Shown here: positions 5,519 to 6,360 of the stretch, one piece after another
Numbering within the stretch: the first letter of the stretch is position 1
Layout: each line of letters opens with the position of its first letter
DNA from: JAXHUK01 sp034189725
Lineage (GTDB): Bacteria; Chloroflexota; Dehalococcoidia; SZUA-161
Direction of reading: 5' to 3'
NCBI GenBank assembly: GCA_034189725.1
Contig: JAXHUK010000095.1
Coordinates: 1 to 6,360 of the forward strand
Length of the DNA stretch: 6,360 nt
Made by a program: the position numbers and the translations under genes
Notes under the pieces: model-generated
Told to the model about the DNA's origin: nothing
The model's input: only the letters and a program-made list of their open reading frames with translations
The model's database searches: none

Positions 5519-6005
5519 CAACCGGAAGTGTTCTACATCACTCATCAATAATGTGTAAAGGCTTCGCAAACATCACGTAATACAGCTTCCCAGGTCTCGA
5601 TTTACTTATCTTAGTTAGTGATTTGACTTAGTATCTCATCATGAAGTTGCAGTATTCCCAGAGCTGGCTGAACGCAATTCGCCTCGTTTGAGCGCATATC
5701 GCTACAACCAAACGACTTTTGTAATACCATCAGCTTCCATGCCGAATAGGTGACATCAAATAGTCCCTTATCCAATCATTTCCGATTTCCTGCTTTTACC
5801 TGGATATGCATTGCAGAAGCAGGAAGGGACAACTATCGTCGCAAAATAGTATCGTGTTATTGCAACACTGGCTCATCGAGGAATGCCATCTCAATAGCGT
5901 CTACCCTCTTCATTCTTCGCGGTGACAGTCGCAATAGTCATACTAGGTTCTCAAAAGTATCAACCTGATTCAGGGGCTGTGCTATCACCCCCCCGACATA
6001 CTATT
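5519..6005. other. Intergenic stretch without a convincing gene
   Basis: About 490 bp after acpP with no coding sequence I can support. The open frames here lack ribosome-binding sites and family resemblance, and the minus strand has only a frame of about 54 codons. No intrinsic terminator (GC-rich stem plus T-run) is visible after acpP. The main structure is an inverted repeat at 5786-5826. The region could be a decayed gene or an untranslated leader of the downstream membrane protein. Confidence 0.55.
5763..5830. repeat. Nested inverted repeat in the acpP-TSUP gap
   Basis: TTCCTGCTT (5787-5795) is the exact complement of AAGCAGGAA (5817-5825). The stem can extend to 11 pairs (5787-5797 with 5815-5825, including one G-T pair) around a loop of 17 nt. 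Outside it, GTCCC (5763-5767) can pair with GGGAC (5826-5830). There is no T-run, so it is not a standard terminator. A 9-bp inverted repeat at this spacing can occur by chance. Confidence 0.45.
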
Positions 6006-6359
6006 GTGAAAATCATCTGGTACCTCTTAGCAGGTGCAATAGCAGGAACGCTGGCTGGGATCCTCGGTATCGGTGGAGGAACCATTCTGGTTCCCGTACT
6101 GACTACTGTCTTGCTTGTTAACCAGCATAAAGCCCACGGCTCATCACTTGCAATCGTTGTCCCCATTGCCGTGACGGGCACAATAGTATATGCCCTGCGG
6201 GGAGATATCAACTGGACACTGGCAGCAACAATAGCTTCCACGAGCATCTTAGGGGCCATCATTGGGGCTAAATTAATGATGAGGATTTCTGCGCACAGAC
6301 TACGACAGATTTTCGGCATATACACCATAACTATCGCTCTACTGCTATTCTTCAGGTAG
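6006..6359 (+). CDS. Half-length TauE/SafE (TSUP) family membrane protein
   Basis: A 117-residue integral membrane protein of the TSUP family, whose members export or import small sulfur-containing or organic anions such as sulfite or sulfoacetate; the substrate here cannot be told. The N-terminal half-domain signature GTLAGILGIGGGTILVPVL (14-32) is clear, followed by the conserved AHGSSLAIVVPIA (43-55) and a GDINW loop (66-70). About four membrane segments are visible (roughly 4-22, 46-64, 71-91, 100-116). Full-length family members have about 250 residues and two such halves; half-size forms are known and presumably pair with themselves or with a second half-gene. The stop codon TAG 6357-6359 is real. 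GTG 6006 begins the protein right before the first membrane segment, but no Shine-Dalgarno is visible. An in-frame GTG at 5922 would add 28 unconserved residues. Start confidence is therefore low. Confidence 0.8.
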   Translation: MKIIWYLLAGAIAGTLAGILGIGGGTILVPVLTTVLLVNQHKAHGSSLAIVVPIAVTGTIVYALRGDINWTLAATIASTSILGAIIGAKLMMRISAHRLRQIFGIYTITIALLLFFR

Positions 6360-6360
6360 G

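Noticed and set aside
5586..5750. Minus-strand open frame of about 54 codons in the gap after acpP
   Set aside because: Frames of this length arise by chance. There is no ATG near its beginning and no recognisable motif. A decayed gene cannot be excluded, but there is no positive evidence.
5750..5968. Open frame of 72 codons on the + strand before the TSUP gene
   Set aside because: GTG start without a ribosome-binding site, low-complexity serine-rich content, and it covers the inverted repeat. Not supportable.

Overview
The window looks like a chromosomal segment of a free-living bacterium with roughly balanced base composition. All supported genes are on the + strand. The gene set is typical of a core genome: a short NfeD protein with an SPFH protein, then YceD/DUF177, ribosomal protein L32, FabD, FabG, NusB and ACP. 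I suspect a Chloroflexota (Dehalococcoidia-like) lineage from the style of the proteins and the yceD-rpmF-fabD-fabG-nusB-acpP order. The sequence alone does not prove this, and no taxon marker such as rRNA is present.

Layout. Positions 1-479 hold no supportable gene. A near-consensus sigma70-type promoter at 480-509 (TTGACA, 18 bp, TAGAAT) precedes a leader with repeated CCGCTGAGG motifs and a two-gene operon. Its genes are a short NfeD (best start TTG 619, not ATG 601) and a QmcA/paraslipin-type SPFH protein (start ATG 1085, one base after the nfeD stop). After a 238-bp gap, a second near-consensus promoter at 2122-2151 (TTGACA, 18 bp, TACAAT) drives the main cluster: yceD (2229-2759), rpmF (2767-2952), fabD (2978-3919), fabG (3963-4706), nusB (4779-5192) and acpP (5258-5518). 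Positions 5519-6005 again show no convincing gene. The window closes with a half-length TauE/SafE (TSUP) membrane protein at 6006-6359.

How the genes work together. The first operon is a membrane-quality or membrane-microdomain module, in which SPFH scaffolds are commonly paired with NfeD partners. The second joins ribosome and transcription functions (YceD, L32, NusB) to the start of type II fatty-acid synthesis: FabD loads malonyl groups onto ACP, FabG reduces the beta-ketoacyl-ACP, and ACP carries the chain. It resembles the widespread yceD-rpmF-plsX-fabH-fabD-fabG-acpP cluster, but plsX and fabH are absent from the expected place and nusB is inserted before acpP.

I found no CRISPR array, mobile element, tRNA or rRNA, and no defence or otherwise obviously new system. 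The most interesting signals are regulatory. Palindromes overlap both control boxes of the yceD promoter, and one of them shares its CTACA/TGTAG half-sites with a palindrome just upstream of acpP. FabG has residues that suggest NADH rather than NADPH preference, and ACP has a short insertion after its recognition helix.
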